DNA from: Aculops lycopersici
Taxonomy: Eukaryota > Arthropoda > Arachnida > Trombidiformes > Eriophyidae
Reading direction: 5' to 3'
Length of the DNA: 64,000 nt
Assembly: GCA_015350385.1 (NCBI GenBank)
Contig: WNKI01000002.1
Location: 1,248,989 to 1,312,988, forward strand
Positions 12,201-28,047 of the stretch are shown piece by piece; within the stretch, counting starts at the first letter, position 1, and every line of letters starts with the position of its first letter. Both the position numbers and the translations under genes were made by a program. The notes beneath the pieces were generated by a model, which was given only the letters and a program-made list of their open reading frames with translations, was not told where the DNA came from and did no database searches.

Positions 12201-15200
12201 TTAATACTGTATTGACTTGTAGCCATACATTGGCTGCCATTTGCGATGGCCAAAGATAATGACTAGACGTCTGACAGACGAAGACCTGCAAACAAATTTG
12301 ATTCACTCGCAGTCCTTATTGGATTTTGTTCAATTCGGAATCAATACAATTAGTTGGGCGATATAATTGATGCCTGTGAATAATGCACTATGCTAAACTT
12401 CAAGTAGCTTGAAGTTTGTAATTAGTTTGAATTCAGTAGCCCATTCACCAGTCGCACCCTATTTGTTTAGCTCCCTTCATCGTCTTGCCCCCTTTTAACC
12501 ACCAAGCTAGCGCCACCTCATGATCTTGGGACGAGCTACACTTTTCACGATCTGACTAGTTGGTGCTCCGGCAGATGGAGCTTCAAATATGAGTTTGTTT
12601 TTTTTAACAAACCTCTTGGTCAAGATCAACACGTGTCATCTGCAACGACCATGAGGACGAAGCGCTAGATTATCAGCTGGCAACCGTTGGAGAACAACTG
12701 CACGCGCACAAATTTAGTTTGCCCAGAGGTGAAAGTGACCCGAGAGCAAAAAAAGGGGCCGGCTGGTCATCGTTTACGTGTCGGCGCAAATACCTTTACC
12801 TACATCTCGGCCACTGAACTCTCACTTTTTTCAGATGCTGGCCACTCACCTTGAATTTTTGCGTCTCCTAATTCAGCTTCAGCTGAAACGAGCGACATTA
12901 GCGCTTAAAACTACCACAGACCGGGCCAAAAAACCTAGTCCACTGAAAACTAGAGCAAATGACCAACTCAGTGGCACTAATACTAGTGTCAGTAATTGTA
13001 CGGGCGACAAACGGAACCAGAAGCTCAAGTCCCGTTAGCTGTAAGCGTGTGCAACGAGTTCTCCTTTCTGGTCGTAGTTATTGTGTCGCGCGCCTCGATG
13101 ATGCTCAGCTGGATGATGTTGGTCGATAAAAAACGGAAGACCTTTTGAACTCTGCCACTAGCTGCAATCGTGGTTTTGAGTTTGCATTAGGATCTGTAGA
13201 AAGTGTAATTGTTTCGGCCATGCTTAACGACAGCCCAACGAAACCTCTCTTACAATAGGTCCTCGTTTCTAAATGCTTTTTCTTCTTGCATACCCGACCT
13301 CCACAATGAGCCACAAGAACACCTTTTGCCTCGAGGAGTTTCAGTTGCTCTCTCTCTCTCTCTCGCTCTCTTGTAAGATTGCCGCCGACAACGCCACTCA
13401 TATGGCGCCACGATCGGTCAATCAGTGTGGCGTGTGTTTTGCTTAAACTTCCTTGTGGTCATAGTTATTTGGTTTTTAGTCACTGAGTTGGCGAAAGTTT
13501 TTCTCTCCTAAATCGGAAGTTTGCTTCAGGTTTACACTGGTTGAATATGACTGTCTTTGCTCCAGTTCCAATGAATCGAGTGAGAGCAGCGGGATGCTCG
13601 AATGTTAGTTTTCCGCCTGACTCTAAAACTTTTCGCGTCCGACACCGAATTCCTCGACGCCTTCTGGGGCGCCAACTCGGCCACTGCCACCAACTCGATG
13701 ATGATGATTATTATTATTTTGTGCCACCGGATCCTCTCCTGTGAGTGCATCTGTTTGCGTGTGTTCGGCTGGCATAACTTTGCTTTCCTCTCTCAGTTTA
13801 TATCTGAGAGACAAGCCGCCCCAAGTTCCTGCACCGAGCCGCCCACTTTCTTGGATCTTTCTCGTCTCCTTCGCCTTCAGCCAACAAGAGGGCCTCTAAA
13901 AAGACTACATGTGCTCAATTGCTCATGAATGGAGGCACCACGTGGTTAGTCACTCTAGTGGATTCTAGAGTGAAGTTTTTTTCTCGACCAAGTTTTGTCC
14001 ACTGGCTAACCGACAAATACCTGTTGCTCCCAGTGACGTTGTTACTGGTGCAAAGAGAAAGAGCGAGATGCATACAACAATACCAATCTACGGGTTGTTT
14101 TGGCGCCAATCTGTGTTGATTTTTCGTACTGTCCAATGGCACGGTTGTTAATTGGGATATGGTACAATAAAACTCTATGGCATTCTCTTCAGGTAAATGC
14201 GCCGCTCCAACTCCATAGCTCCACCTCTCACTAAATTCATCTACACTGTAGTATACTTTCAGTGTTTGTTCTTATTTTCGAATTTAAAATGTGCAGTGCC
14301 GCTGGTAGTATCTGTAGGAGGAGCGACCACGACAACTACGACAATTCGAAATCAATAATCTCACACTCTGAACAGCAACAGCAGCAGCGGTACGCCTTAA
14401 CTGTCCACTTGGCTAGTCTCTCTTCTGCTGGAAAACGAACGAAGCCACTACTGTTACTGTAGTTGTCTACATGTATCTATCCATCTCCTTAATTGTATGC
14501 CAACTTTGCATACCAATCGCACATGGAGCAAAATCATCTTCAAATAGTGTGGACACTTTTGGGGTTGTTAGCGAGGTTCATTCAGCCTAAAGGGCGATAA
14601 TCTTTAGAGGAACTGATGGGCCGACTCTTCGTATCGTCAGTCCGTCTGCTCGTTGTCGGAACTTGCGAAGCCGATTTCGATTTTGATGCTCCTCCTGTAA
14701 TGCCACAAGTTGTAGTGCAAGTCCTATGTGTTGCCACCTCCACTCCCTTGCTCATTTGCGGCACTAGTGGTAGCACTGCACTAGAGCAAGAGGTTTGGAA
14801 TGGATTGGCGCTCGTAAAATCGCGCAAGCTCATCGGATTGGTTCCATCAGATCGATTGTCGGGACTCAGCTGATGAGTTTAGCGCGTGTCGCCGGCAAGT
14901 TTGCTTCTCATTATTTCTCTCTTCCAGTCCAATCTTCTCTGATATTTTACTTATTATTAATGTCATTATTTTTTCGACGGATCTTTTTGAAACCTTAGAC
15001 CATACCTCTGGCCAACACCTGTTGCTATGATCCCCATGAACAATAAGTTTTGTGGTGAATATTGAGTAAAGTGCAAATACCAATGGGGCGACTAATGCCG
15101 CTTTGCAAGGTGAATCGGCTTGAGGCGTCACACGTAGCGCACGGGCCACCGGCGAACTCTCGTGAAAGTTCGCTCGCCTATCGGTTTGTCCGCTTCGCAA

Positions 15201-16325
15201 ATCGCTTGCCTGTTGCTTCGTGGCGTCTGTCCAACTTGGAGATACATGTGTGTGTGTGTGTGTGTTAGTGTGTTAGTGAGTCTGCGCAGCAGCAATGCTA
15301 GACTGGGTCAGCTAGATTCGCTTGCCGCATTCGCCTCGTTGTCGGTGCCATCATCGTTGTAGTCTATGGCTATCACTTGAATTCTGTGCCACTGTGTCGG
15401 AGTAGCAAAGTTTAGCTTAAAACAAGCGGCGAATCTGAAGCACAAGCCAGCGAGTTAGTGAGTGAGAGGGTGAGTAAGGAAAATGTGCCAGACATGCGCA
15501 GTGGAACTGCGACGCTCGCCTCGTGAGTTTCACCGCCGACGCCATTGCAGTTTGCTCGTCGGGCGAACTTTTGAGCGCTCCGCTGGTGCAAGCAGCAGCG
15601 TCAGTCACACCAACGCAGCTCAAGCCGGCCAGAGTTGCCGGCGTTAGGAGAAGCAAGCAAACGCGACGACGACAAGTCCTGAAAGTCCCAGTAGCCTACT
15701 GACATTGCGTTGGCTTGCAACTCGAAAGTCAGTCAGTCAGTCGGTCGGTTGACGTTGAGACAGAAGCGACACCAGCAACAGCAACAGCAACAACAACAAC
15801 AACAGCGATAACTACAGTACGGAAAGTGAGCAAGTCTAGTTAGCGGCAGCAGCAGAATCAACTTGAAGAGCACGAGTTGAGTGAGCGCAACACGAGGTAA
15901 AGAAGCAAACGCACACAAGCAGTAAAACAACGAGACAGATAGAAGCCAACAAGTGAATTTCAGCGCACTGGCGAACAAACGAGTCTTGAAACGCGCGCAA
16001 CTCGCGCAACCAGAGAACGAGCGAACAAGCGAACATTTTTACAACTTCTCGTCTTTGCTTCTATATTTTCTCTTAAGCTAAACTTTCCCATTGTCGACTG
16101 GTAACTTAGAAGAATTGCTGATAAGTGAGCTACTGAACAAATTGAGCATTAGAAACAAGATGGCGGCTAGAAGAAGCACCAGTAGCAACAGCACCAAAAT
16201 CAACATACGAAACTAGCCACTGAATCCAAACTCGTAACTCTCTCACAATATCCAAATAATTTACAAGTTCAAATAGAAACTTACAGAAACTAACTCAAGA
16301 AGAATTACAAGCCAATCAAATCAAC
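6273..16325. other. Ten-kilobase region with no supported gene
   Basis: I see no exon with family similarity or a good start and splice context on either strand. The open frames are short, overlap on both strands and begin mostly at non-ATG codons. The sequence contains short CAT/CAA tracts (for example 6443-6480), a CT tract near 13344-13372, a (TG)n run at about 15247-15265 and (CAA)n near 15776-15803. The part nearest 16325 probably holds the promoter and 5' UTR, possibly with an upstream non-coding exon, of the ABCG gene. Non-coding RNA genes cannot be excluded. Confidence 0.55.
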
Positions 16326-19300
16326 ATGCAAATCACACTCAAGGTCGAAAACTTGAGCGTCAAGTTGGTGGAGCCGCCGCGCCAGGTGCTCAACTCCATC
16401 TGTGCGCACGTGAAACCTGGTCAAATTTTGGGTAAGTATTTGCAACGAGAGTCTCGATTGCTTTTGGTGGAAGCTGAAGTTTCGTTGATTAGATAGATAT
16501 ATTAGACAAATTGGAGTGCGACATCGATAAAAATCATGGTTTTAGTCCATCGTGCGGGTGTGCCCATTTCCACGCGCCCGATTCTTTGCAGAATTTGGGT
16601 TGCGGCCTTAATTTTGCGCCAGTCAACGCGAAACCCAGATGCAGAGAGACCGACGCCCTAGATTCATGCACGTTGACTCTGTTGCCAGGCGCCCGCTAGC
16701 CAGACTTTAGCTGGAACAAAAACAAGCGAGTCTGTTGCGTGTCCTAGTCTACAGTATACCAGTCGATAGCTCTCGTGGTTCCTCTCTAGTTTATCGGCAC
16801 CGGAGAGGACCAAAACAGTTGCGTTGCGTTGAAACGCCGGCACGCGCAACAGGATGCGGCTGACGGCAACCCAAATTCAAAAAGGTAGAATTTGGGGCGC
16901 CGGTGAGTTATGAGCGCGACGACGACGACGAAGGTGCTCCCATAGGTTGTGGGCGTCCCCGCTAGCGATGGGGGCAACAACAGCAGTAGTCTTATCGGCG
17001 AACATCAGGCGATTACCTGGCTGCTGATGCAACTAGCGGCCCTCCGAAAAATAATGGCAAGCATCGAACAAAGGACTAGAATGAAAAGTCGCGCGCACTA
17101 TGCGCGCTGATGCAACACCACTACCACTGCTACTAGAAACTTAAACATCAACTAACCCAATTTCCAATCTGCTCCTCCTCCCACACATTCGAAAAAAATA
17201 CACACGCACCATCGATTTATTATTTCACATGTCACTCCCGGTTGTTGCTATCGCCGCATCAACGTGCTACATGGCGCGCTCTCACCGCGTTGCGTCTACA
17301 CCTCGCATGTGTGTCCATCGATGATGCAAATTTCCAACCCAAACTCGCGCAAATGATATAATGACCGCTGCCAATCTAACGACACAACACAACAGCTGTT
17401 ATGGGTCCATCTGGGTGAGTAACGCTACCAATGCAACTGCCTTCACTAGAACAACCACCGAATGCAAACATCAATTGTGTGGGTGGAGAAAATTTGAGAT
17501 TTAAGCTGTCGATTTGGACTTGGGAAACGATCAAAAATTCTAACATATTCTACTCTTGATTCCCTTCGTAACTCTCTTACGTCGTCACCGACATTTAAAC
17601 CGAAAAAAAATCACAAACGATACCCACAACGAATCAACACGCTACGATACAACAGAAGCGGCAAAACAACCCTACTATCGGCCCTCAGTGGACGCATCAA
17701 GTCGAGCGGCCGAATCTTGCTCAATGGAACTCAATTGAACAAGTCCCTCCGCCGTCAAATTTGCTACGTCCTCCAAAACGACGTCTTCTTCTCCAACTTG
17801 ACACTAAGGCAAACGCTCGTTTACTCTGCCATGCTGCGTCTGCCTGACACAATGTCGCACGAGTACAAAATGCGCCAAGTGGACCAGGTAATCGAGGCTC
17901 TGGATTTAAAATCCTGCCAGGACACCATCATTGGCGACTACATGCAACGCGGCCTATCTGGTGGCGAGAAGAAGCGATGCTCCATTGCCTGCGAGCTCCT
18001 ATCAAACCCTGCGGTTATGATGCTCGACGAGCCAACCTCCTCACTCGACTCCTGTACTGCCCTAAGCTTGATAAAGCTACTCAAACAATACGCAATGAAG
18101 GAGCAAAAAACCATCATTATCTCCGTTCATCAGCCATCATCGCAAATGTTTTATTTATTTGACAAACTTCTACTGCTAAGTCAAGGCGAGATGATGTACT
18201 TTGGCACCATTCAACAAGTGTTGCCTTACTTCCAACATTTTAATTATCAAATGCAACGACTTAGTTATAATCCAGCAGATTTTCTAATGGAAGTTATGAA
18301 GTCGGTTGATGAGAAGGAGCTACACAAGTTGTCGCAGGAGGCGCGCGAGTGTTACTTTTCAATATATAAGAGAAACTCGCTTGAAAACAACATGTCACTT
18401 ATGAGCTCGTCAACTCACTCGCCAAACGATAGTGTAAAGTCCGCCACTGGTAATCAGTTGCAGCATCAATTCATCTCGGTACAAGATTCAATTAAACAGC
18501 AACAGCCACTACTTCAGCCGGACCCTCAACACCAACAACAAGCGCAACAAACTCAGAATCAGCATGCAAGCAACCAGCAACATTTTCTCAACCAACAGCA
18601 ACAAGCGTCGCCAACTCCGGCGCACATTCCCATACAAATGAGCCAACAGCAACCACAACACCAAAACCACCATCACCATCACCACCAACACCATCATCAT
18701 AATCAATTGAACCAGAACCTCACAAATCAGCATCACCATCACGAGTCGGCCGGTCACATAACAGACGATATAAGCTCATCGATTCACAGTAGCTGGTCGC
18801 GAGTTTACATCTACGACGACCACGACGACGTTTATAGCTACGATGAGGACTATGGAGATAGACAGTGTTGCTCCAATAAGGAGAGCAAGTGGCCGTCGAG
18901 CTTCCTAACGCAACTGTATGCGCTTACTTCGCGCAACTTTATCGATGGCAAGGCACGAATGTTAAGCAAGCTAAATTGGGTCCAAACTCTGGGACTGGCC
19001 ATGATTGCTGGCGCCATATGGTTTCAAGTGAAGAGAACGGAGGAAAATCTAATCGACATCAAGGGTTGGATGTATTTCTCGACAATGTATTGGATGATGT
19101 TTGCTCTTTTCAACGCTATCACCTCTTTCCCATCAGAGAGCCAAGTTATCAACAAAGAACGATTAGCGGGCTCCTATCGGCTGTCCTCCTATTACCTGGC
19201 CAAAACGATTGGTGAACTGCCACTTGTTATTGCCCTACCTTCAGCCTTCCATTTGATCTCATATCCCCTCTTGGGATACCACAGTTTTTACACATTCATC

Positions 19301-19861
19301 TGCTTATGGGCCTTTGCCGTTATGAACGCGGTTGTTGCCCAGAGCGTAGGCATGTTTATTGGTTTTACATTTAGCCGTCTAGATTTGTGCATCACAATCG
19401 CGGCATTATATTCAACTGCAACCATGTTATTTGGAGGTTTCTACTCAAACACCATACCTATTTGGTTGAACTGGTTGCGCTACGGGTCCATAGTTTATTA
19501 CGGTTATTTGAACATGCAGATGGTTGAATTTGGAACTGGGCCACCGATAAGGTGTGCGCTAAAAAATTCGCACTTTCCCTCGTGCTCGAGCAACAGCTCG
19601 CTGCAACAGCAGGAGATAAACGCAACTTCGCACGTCCAGACAAACCCAGCGGATGTTATACAACAACAACCACTGCCAACAATGATGCAGCAGCAGCCAA
19701 AGTATATCCCCGATGACGAGATTCTCATGGGACTGGATCCCATGAGACCATACGATATGCCGAATCCCATCTGGTTCAACACCTTGTGCCTGATTGGCTT
19801 TCTCATTGTGTTCCGGTTATTGGGCTACATCGTACTGCGCATCTATCACAAGCCAGCGTAA
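16326..19861 (+). CDS. ABCG (WHITE-subfamily) half-transporter, three exons
   Basis: The coding sequence is join(16326..16431, 17396..17414, 17656..19861), 776 residues. All junctions are GT-AG and restore the frame. The product is an ATP-driven half-transporter that works as a dimer in a membrane; the substrate cannot be predicted. The ATPase domain comes first. Walker A (GPSGSGKTT) starts at residue 39 and is assembled across exons 2 and 3. The signature LSGGE is at 142-146, Walker B with LDEP at 165-168, and the switch His at 200 in SVHQPSS. A Gln/His-rich insertion with two long His runs fills about 275-455, where the family normally has a short linker. The six-helix membrane domain follows from about 460. 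A second Gln-rich insertion lies in the last extracellular loop, near 655-690. The protein ends with a final helix and a short basic tail. The small exon 2 is supported by frame and motif continuity. The subfamily call is firm, but orthology to white, E23 or another member is not resolved. Confidence 0.87.
16432..17655 (+). other. Introns 1 and 2 of the ABCG gene around a 19-nt microexon
   Basis: Intron 1 spans 16432-17395 (donor GTAAGT, acceptor AACAG) and intron 2 spans 17415-17655 (donor GTGAGT, acceptor AACAG). The exon between them, 17396-17414, is only 19 nt and encodes A-V-M-G-P-S plus part of the next Gly, the first half of Walker A. No other gene is visible in either intron. Confidence 0.75.
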
Positions 19862-25093
<5,232 letters not shown>

Positions 25094-25630
25094 TTAGTCT
25101 ATATTTATTGTTTGTTCCCTTATTTTCGGCACTTTCGGCGATATTCTCATAATTAAAATGGCAATCTCGTTCATATCCGAATTACGTAGTCCAACACTTT
25201 CTCCTCCTTGAACTGTCAGGTGATTTCCTTGATTTAGTGTTATCACTCTTTCTTCCCCATTGTGTGTTGCTATCACGGTACCCATGACAACATAGAACAG
25301 GTACTGGAATCCATCAGGTACTCTTCTTTGGCCCCTAAAACCATTTGGTTTGATCTTCATAAATCCTAGAGTCTCTCTCGGGTTATTCTTGATTATCTTG
25401 GACATTTCGACATTTGAGTCGTATTTTTCATTCACCGGCTCCCAAATCAACATATGTTTGTGCAAATACCTCAAGTACCTTTGCCTTGTGGCTTCATGAT
25501 TCTTCTTCCCGCTTGGATTGTTATCCAATGTCAGCTCCTCCTCCATCTCTAGTCCCGATAATGAGTTGCGAAAGTAATATGGATTTCCGAATCTGTGTAC
25601 GAGAATTTCATTAGCCACAACCAGTTCCAT
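25094..25630 (-). CDS. Short CENP-C/Mif2-like cupin-domain protein
   Basis: The open frame from the ATG at 25630 encodes 178 residues. Residues from about 100 to the end read as the C-terminal cupin dimerisation domain of CENP-C: a stretch like L-F-Y-V-V-M-G-T-V, then a short hairpin, a Gly-rich turn (V-Q-G-G-E-S) and an I-A-I-L-I-M-R strand. CENP-C links centromeric CENP-A nucleosomes to the outer kinetochore, and the cupin holds it as a dimer. The family is normally several hundred to a thousand residues long with N-terminal KMN-binding and CENP-A-binding segments. None of these is visible here. An in-frame stop lies just upstream, and only about 280 bp separate the ATG from the divergent COG7-like gene, which leaves little room for earlier exons. 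An upstream spliced exon cannot be fully excluded, and another cupin family is possible. Confidence 0.5.
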   Translation of the reverse strand: MELVVANEILVHRFGNPYYFRNSLSGLEMEEELTLDNNPSGKKNHEATRQRYLRYLHKHMLIWEPVNEKYDSNVEMSKIIKNNPRETLGFMKIKPNGFRGQRRVPDGFQYLFYVVMGTVIATHNGEERVITLNQGNHLTVQGGESVGLRNSDMNEIAILIMRISPKVPKIREQTINID

Positions 25631-25912
25631 CACAATGTACGAAAATCAATATTTGTTTATGAATTTGGCCGGTCATTTGGTTTTTGGGAGTCACGCGGCG
25701 TGAGGGAATCTTGTAAAACAGGTTGTTGCAAGATCACTGTCGCTGATCGAGTCGCGCCCACTTGCTGCTCGTTCGGCCAAATGCACGCTACACGCGTTTC
25801 CTCTACAGGCTGCAGCTGCTGCAGTTTACAGCGCAAACAACGTGGATTTAAATTTACACACATCTGAGCAAAACAAAAACATTGCATCAATTTTCCGCAG
25901 AAACGCAACAAG
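25631..25912. promoter_or_regulatory. Probable bidirectional promoter between the CENP-C-like and COG7-like genes
   Basis: The two genes start head to head with only 282 bp between their ATGs, so both promoters and 5' UTRs must share this interval unless upstream exons exist. I see no obvious TATA box. The role is inferred from geometry only. Confidence 0.45.
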
Positions 25913-27280
25913 ATGTCCCAAATAAACGGTGATCTATTGAATAAACTATTGCCACCCAAATCTCAGGCCTACACTATTGACGAGGTACATAGATTACTTT
26001 GTATCAAACGCGATGAAATCGAGCAATTACAAAGGACGAACAGTGATCATTTCGACACCGTTTTGGACAGTGGAACTGTTGAAAGGTTAAAGAATCTCTA
26101 CCAGAAACTTCACGACATCCAATTGGCCATCATGAAACTACAATGTGATATCATATACACTAAAGAACAATGTATAAACTTGAAGACAATCTGCAACAAC
26201 CCACTGGTCCAAGAGCGAAGAGATATGATATCCCAGGAGAGGGAGCTGAGAGGGTCGCTTAGACGTATCAAATTTGCACCTCTCATTGATTTCTTCGAAC
26301 GACTGGCCAACGTTTTGCTAGAATGTATCGAAGAAAACCAAAAGTCTTGTTCACAACAGCAAGCTACACCGAGCCAAAACCAAGCTTTCGACTGGACCCA
26401 TTACCATCAAGCAATATTTTTACTGAGAGTTTGCGGCAAAGCTCTGAATGATGTCAATAGATTCGAGCGATTGCATCAATCCGATATTGAGATCAATAGT
26501 ATTTCGTTTAAACAAGCTATCGACAAGTTGGATTTCAATCGATTTATTGACTACCAAAGCACATATTCACTCGAGGCTTTACTCGATGTCGTAACAAACT
26601 TAAACCGACGCCAAGATGTAAGAGATTTTATGCAAGACCCAAGGGTAGAGTCGATTGTGAATGCCAACGATGTAATCGATTACTCTGTATTCGCTTCATC
26701 TCAATCAAAGCTCAGCCAGGTTACAACGATGTGTTGTAGGCTGCTGATAGATTTGAATCTCAATTATATCGAAGCTCATCTCACAGAGGGGGTTGATATT
26801 GACAAATTGAACAATTGTGAGAACGGAGCCCAGCCAAAGCTAGACGAACCAACATTGCCCATGTATGCATTTTCTCCACAGGAGTACATAACACAGATAG
26901 GGCAGCATCTACTAACTTTGAGAAAACAGACTGAAAAGTTCGAGGACAACGATAGCCAATCGATAAAGTTGGCCTTGAGCTACCTGGAAATTGCACATTT
27001 GGACATTAACGTAGACTTGAAACAATGTTCTAGTGTTACAGAGATGATACTAAAGTGCATAGCTCACCTTTGCATACGATCCCTACTTGGTCGCTCTACT
27101 AATAGTATCTTATCGAAATTGACGCCAAACGGAAGGAGGCAACTGGCAACTGATTCGCTCTATTTAGACAATGTTCTCGAAGACTTGAGGCTGCTCAAGA
27201 GCGATGAGCCGAATGTTGCAAAGTTTAAGGCCCTATTGTCGCCCCAGGGAGCCGAGGGGAATGAGAGTGAGTCTAGATAA
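25913..27280 (+). CDS. COG7: COG7-like subunit of the conserved oligomeric Golgi complex, shortened
   Basis: This intronless frame encodes 455 residues. The C-terminal third matches the pattern of COG7: F-S-P-Q-E-Y-I-T-Q-I-G-Q-H-L near residue 322, and L-A-T-D-S-L-Y-L-D-N-V-L-E-D-L near 410, where the family has L-A-T-D-x-x-Y-L-x-N-V-x-x-x-L. COG7 belongs to lobe B of the COG complex, which tethers retrograde vesicles at the Golgi. The N-terminal part is predicted mainly helical, with a heptad-like stretch around 30-115, as expected for a tether. Vertebrate COG7 is about 770 residues, so this form is far shorter. Either the middle is reduced or divergent, or the family assignment is only partly right. 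The start ATG follows a short leader in a good context (AAGATGTC). It diverges from the CENP-C-like gene. Confidence 0.55.
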   Translation: MSQINGDLLNKLLPPKSQAYTIDEVHRLLCIKRDEIEQLQRTNSDHFDTVLDSGTVERLKNLYQKLHDIQLAIMKLQCDIIYTKEQCINLKTICNNPLVQERRDMISQERELRGSLRRIKFAPLIDFFERLANVLLECIEENQKSCSQQQATPSQNQAFDWTHYHQAIFLLRVCGKALNDVNRFERLHQSDIEINSISFKQAIDKLDFNRFIDYQSTYSLEALLDVVTNLNRRQDVRDFMQDPRVESIVNANDVIDYSVFASSQSKLSQVTTMCCRLLIDLNLNYIEAHLTEGVDIDKLNNCENGAQPKLDEPTLPMYAFSPQEYITQIGQHLLTLRKQTEKFEDNDSQSIKLALSYLEIAHLDINVDLKQCSSVTEMILKCIAHLCIRSLLGRSTNSILSKLTPNGRRQLATDSLYLDNVLEDLRLLKSDEPNVAKFKALLSPQGAEGNESESR

Positions 27281-28047
27281 TCTAATAAATTTATTCATGC
27301 AATTCAATATTGAGAGGTATCTCGTTCAGTGTCAGCTCAACTAAATTTTGTATTGCTTTCGAGCGTATCCAAAAGACTAGCAAGCACCGGAAACCTTGTG
27401 GGTCGAAGTTGCTATGGCTCTAGGTTACCATCCACTAGCAGGACGATGTGCGCCTGCCCAGCGAGCGTTTCTATTGCGTAACAGTATCGATAGGGAATAC
27501 CGCACAAGGCTACCATCACCTCCACAACCACCACCACAACCATGGGCCTCATGTGGTAGTCTCCACTGAGCTATGTACGATTTGTACGACCCTAGGTATG
27601 CGCGCCAAGGAGCACTACCCGCTGCCAGCCTGGTGATATATGATCATTGTGTGTAGATGAATAATAGACAACAATAACAAAGTTCATCGCGCCAAAAAGT
27701 GCTACAAATCAATTCTCAAGACAAAAGGTAATTTTTCATCGGCTAATCATTTCAAGTACACGCATAAGAATCTGAGAAACAGTCGCTTTTCCACCACGAA
27801 TAACTATGAGTTCGGATGGATTTTATTAGGTACTGTTGAGATAAAATTTTGGGGAGAAACTTTTTTGCATACTTAAATTAGCAATTGTTATGGAGGAAGA
27901 AGTAGGTTTGATACAAAGACAGGGAAATTCTACGAGAGCCAAATCAATCCTGCCAAAAACATTCCATAAAACTATAGCAACAACCACTAAATTGAGGTAG
28001 CAAAGTGGATATAAGTTACACCACAATTGCATCACGACAAAAACAAG
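27281..28047. other. Intergenic region between COG7-like and glucose transporter genes
   Basis: An AATAAA signal at 27284-27289 lies four bases after the COG7-like stop codon. The rest shows no exon. The bases before 28048 are probably the leader of the transporter gene. Confidence 0.6.
27284..27289 (+). terminator. Candidate poly(A) signal of the COG7-like gene
   Basis: A canonical AATAAA hexamer sits immediately after the stop codon, which would give a very short 3' UTR. Confidence 0.5.

Noticed and set aside
25094..25630. Identification as 3-hydroxyanthranilate dioxygenase, another small cupin
   Set aside because: The dioxygenase metal-binding His/Glu pattern and its G-E-E-L-F-Y segment are absent. 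The strand and turn pattern fits CENP-C better.
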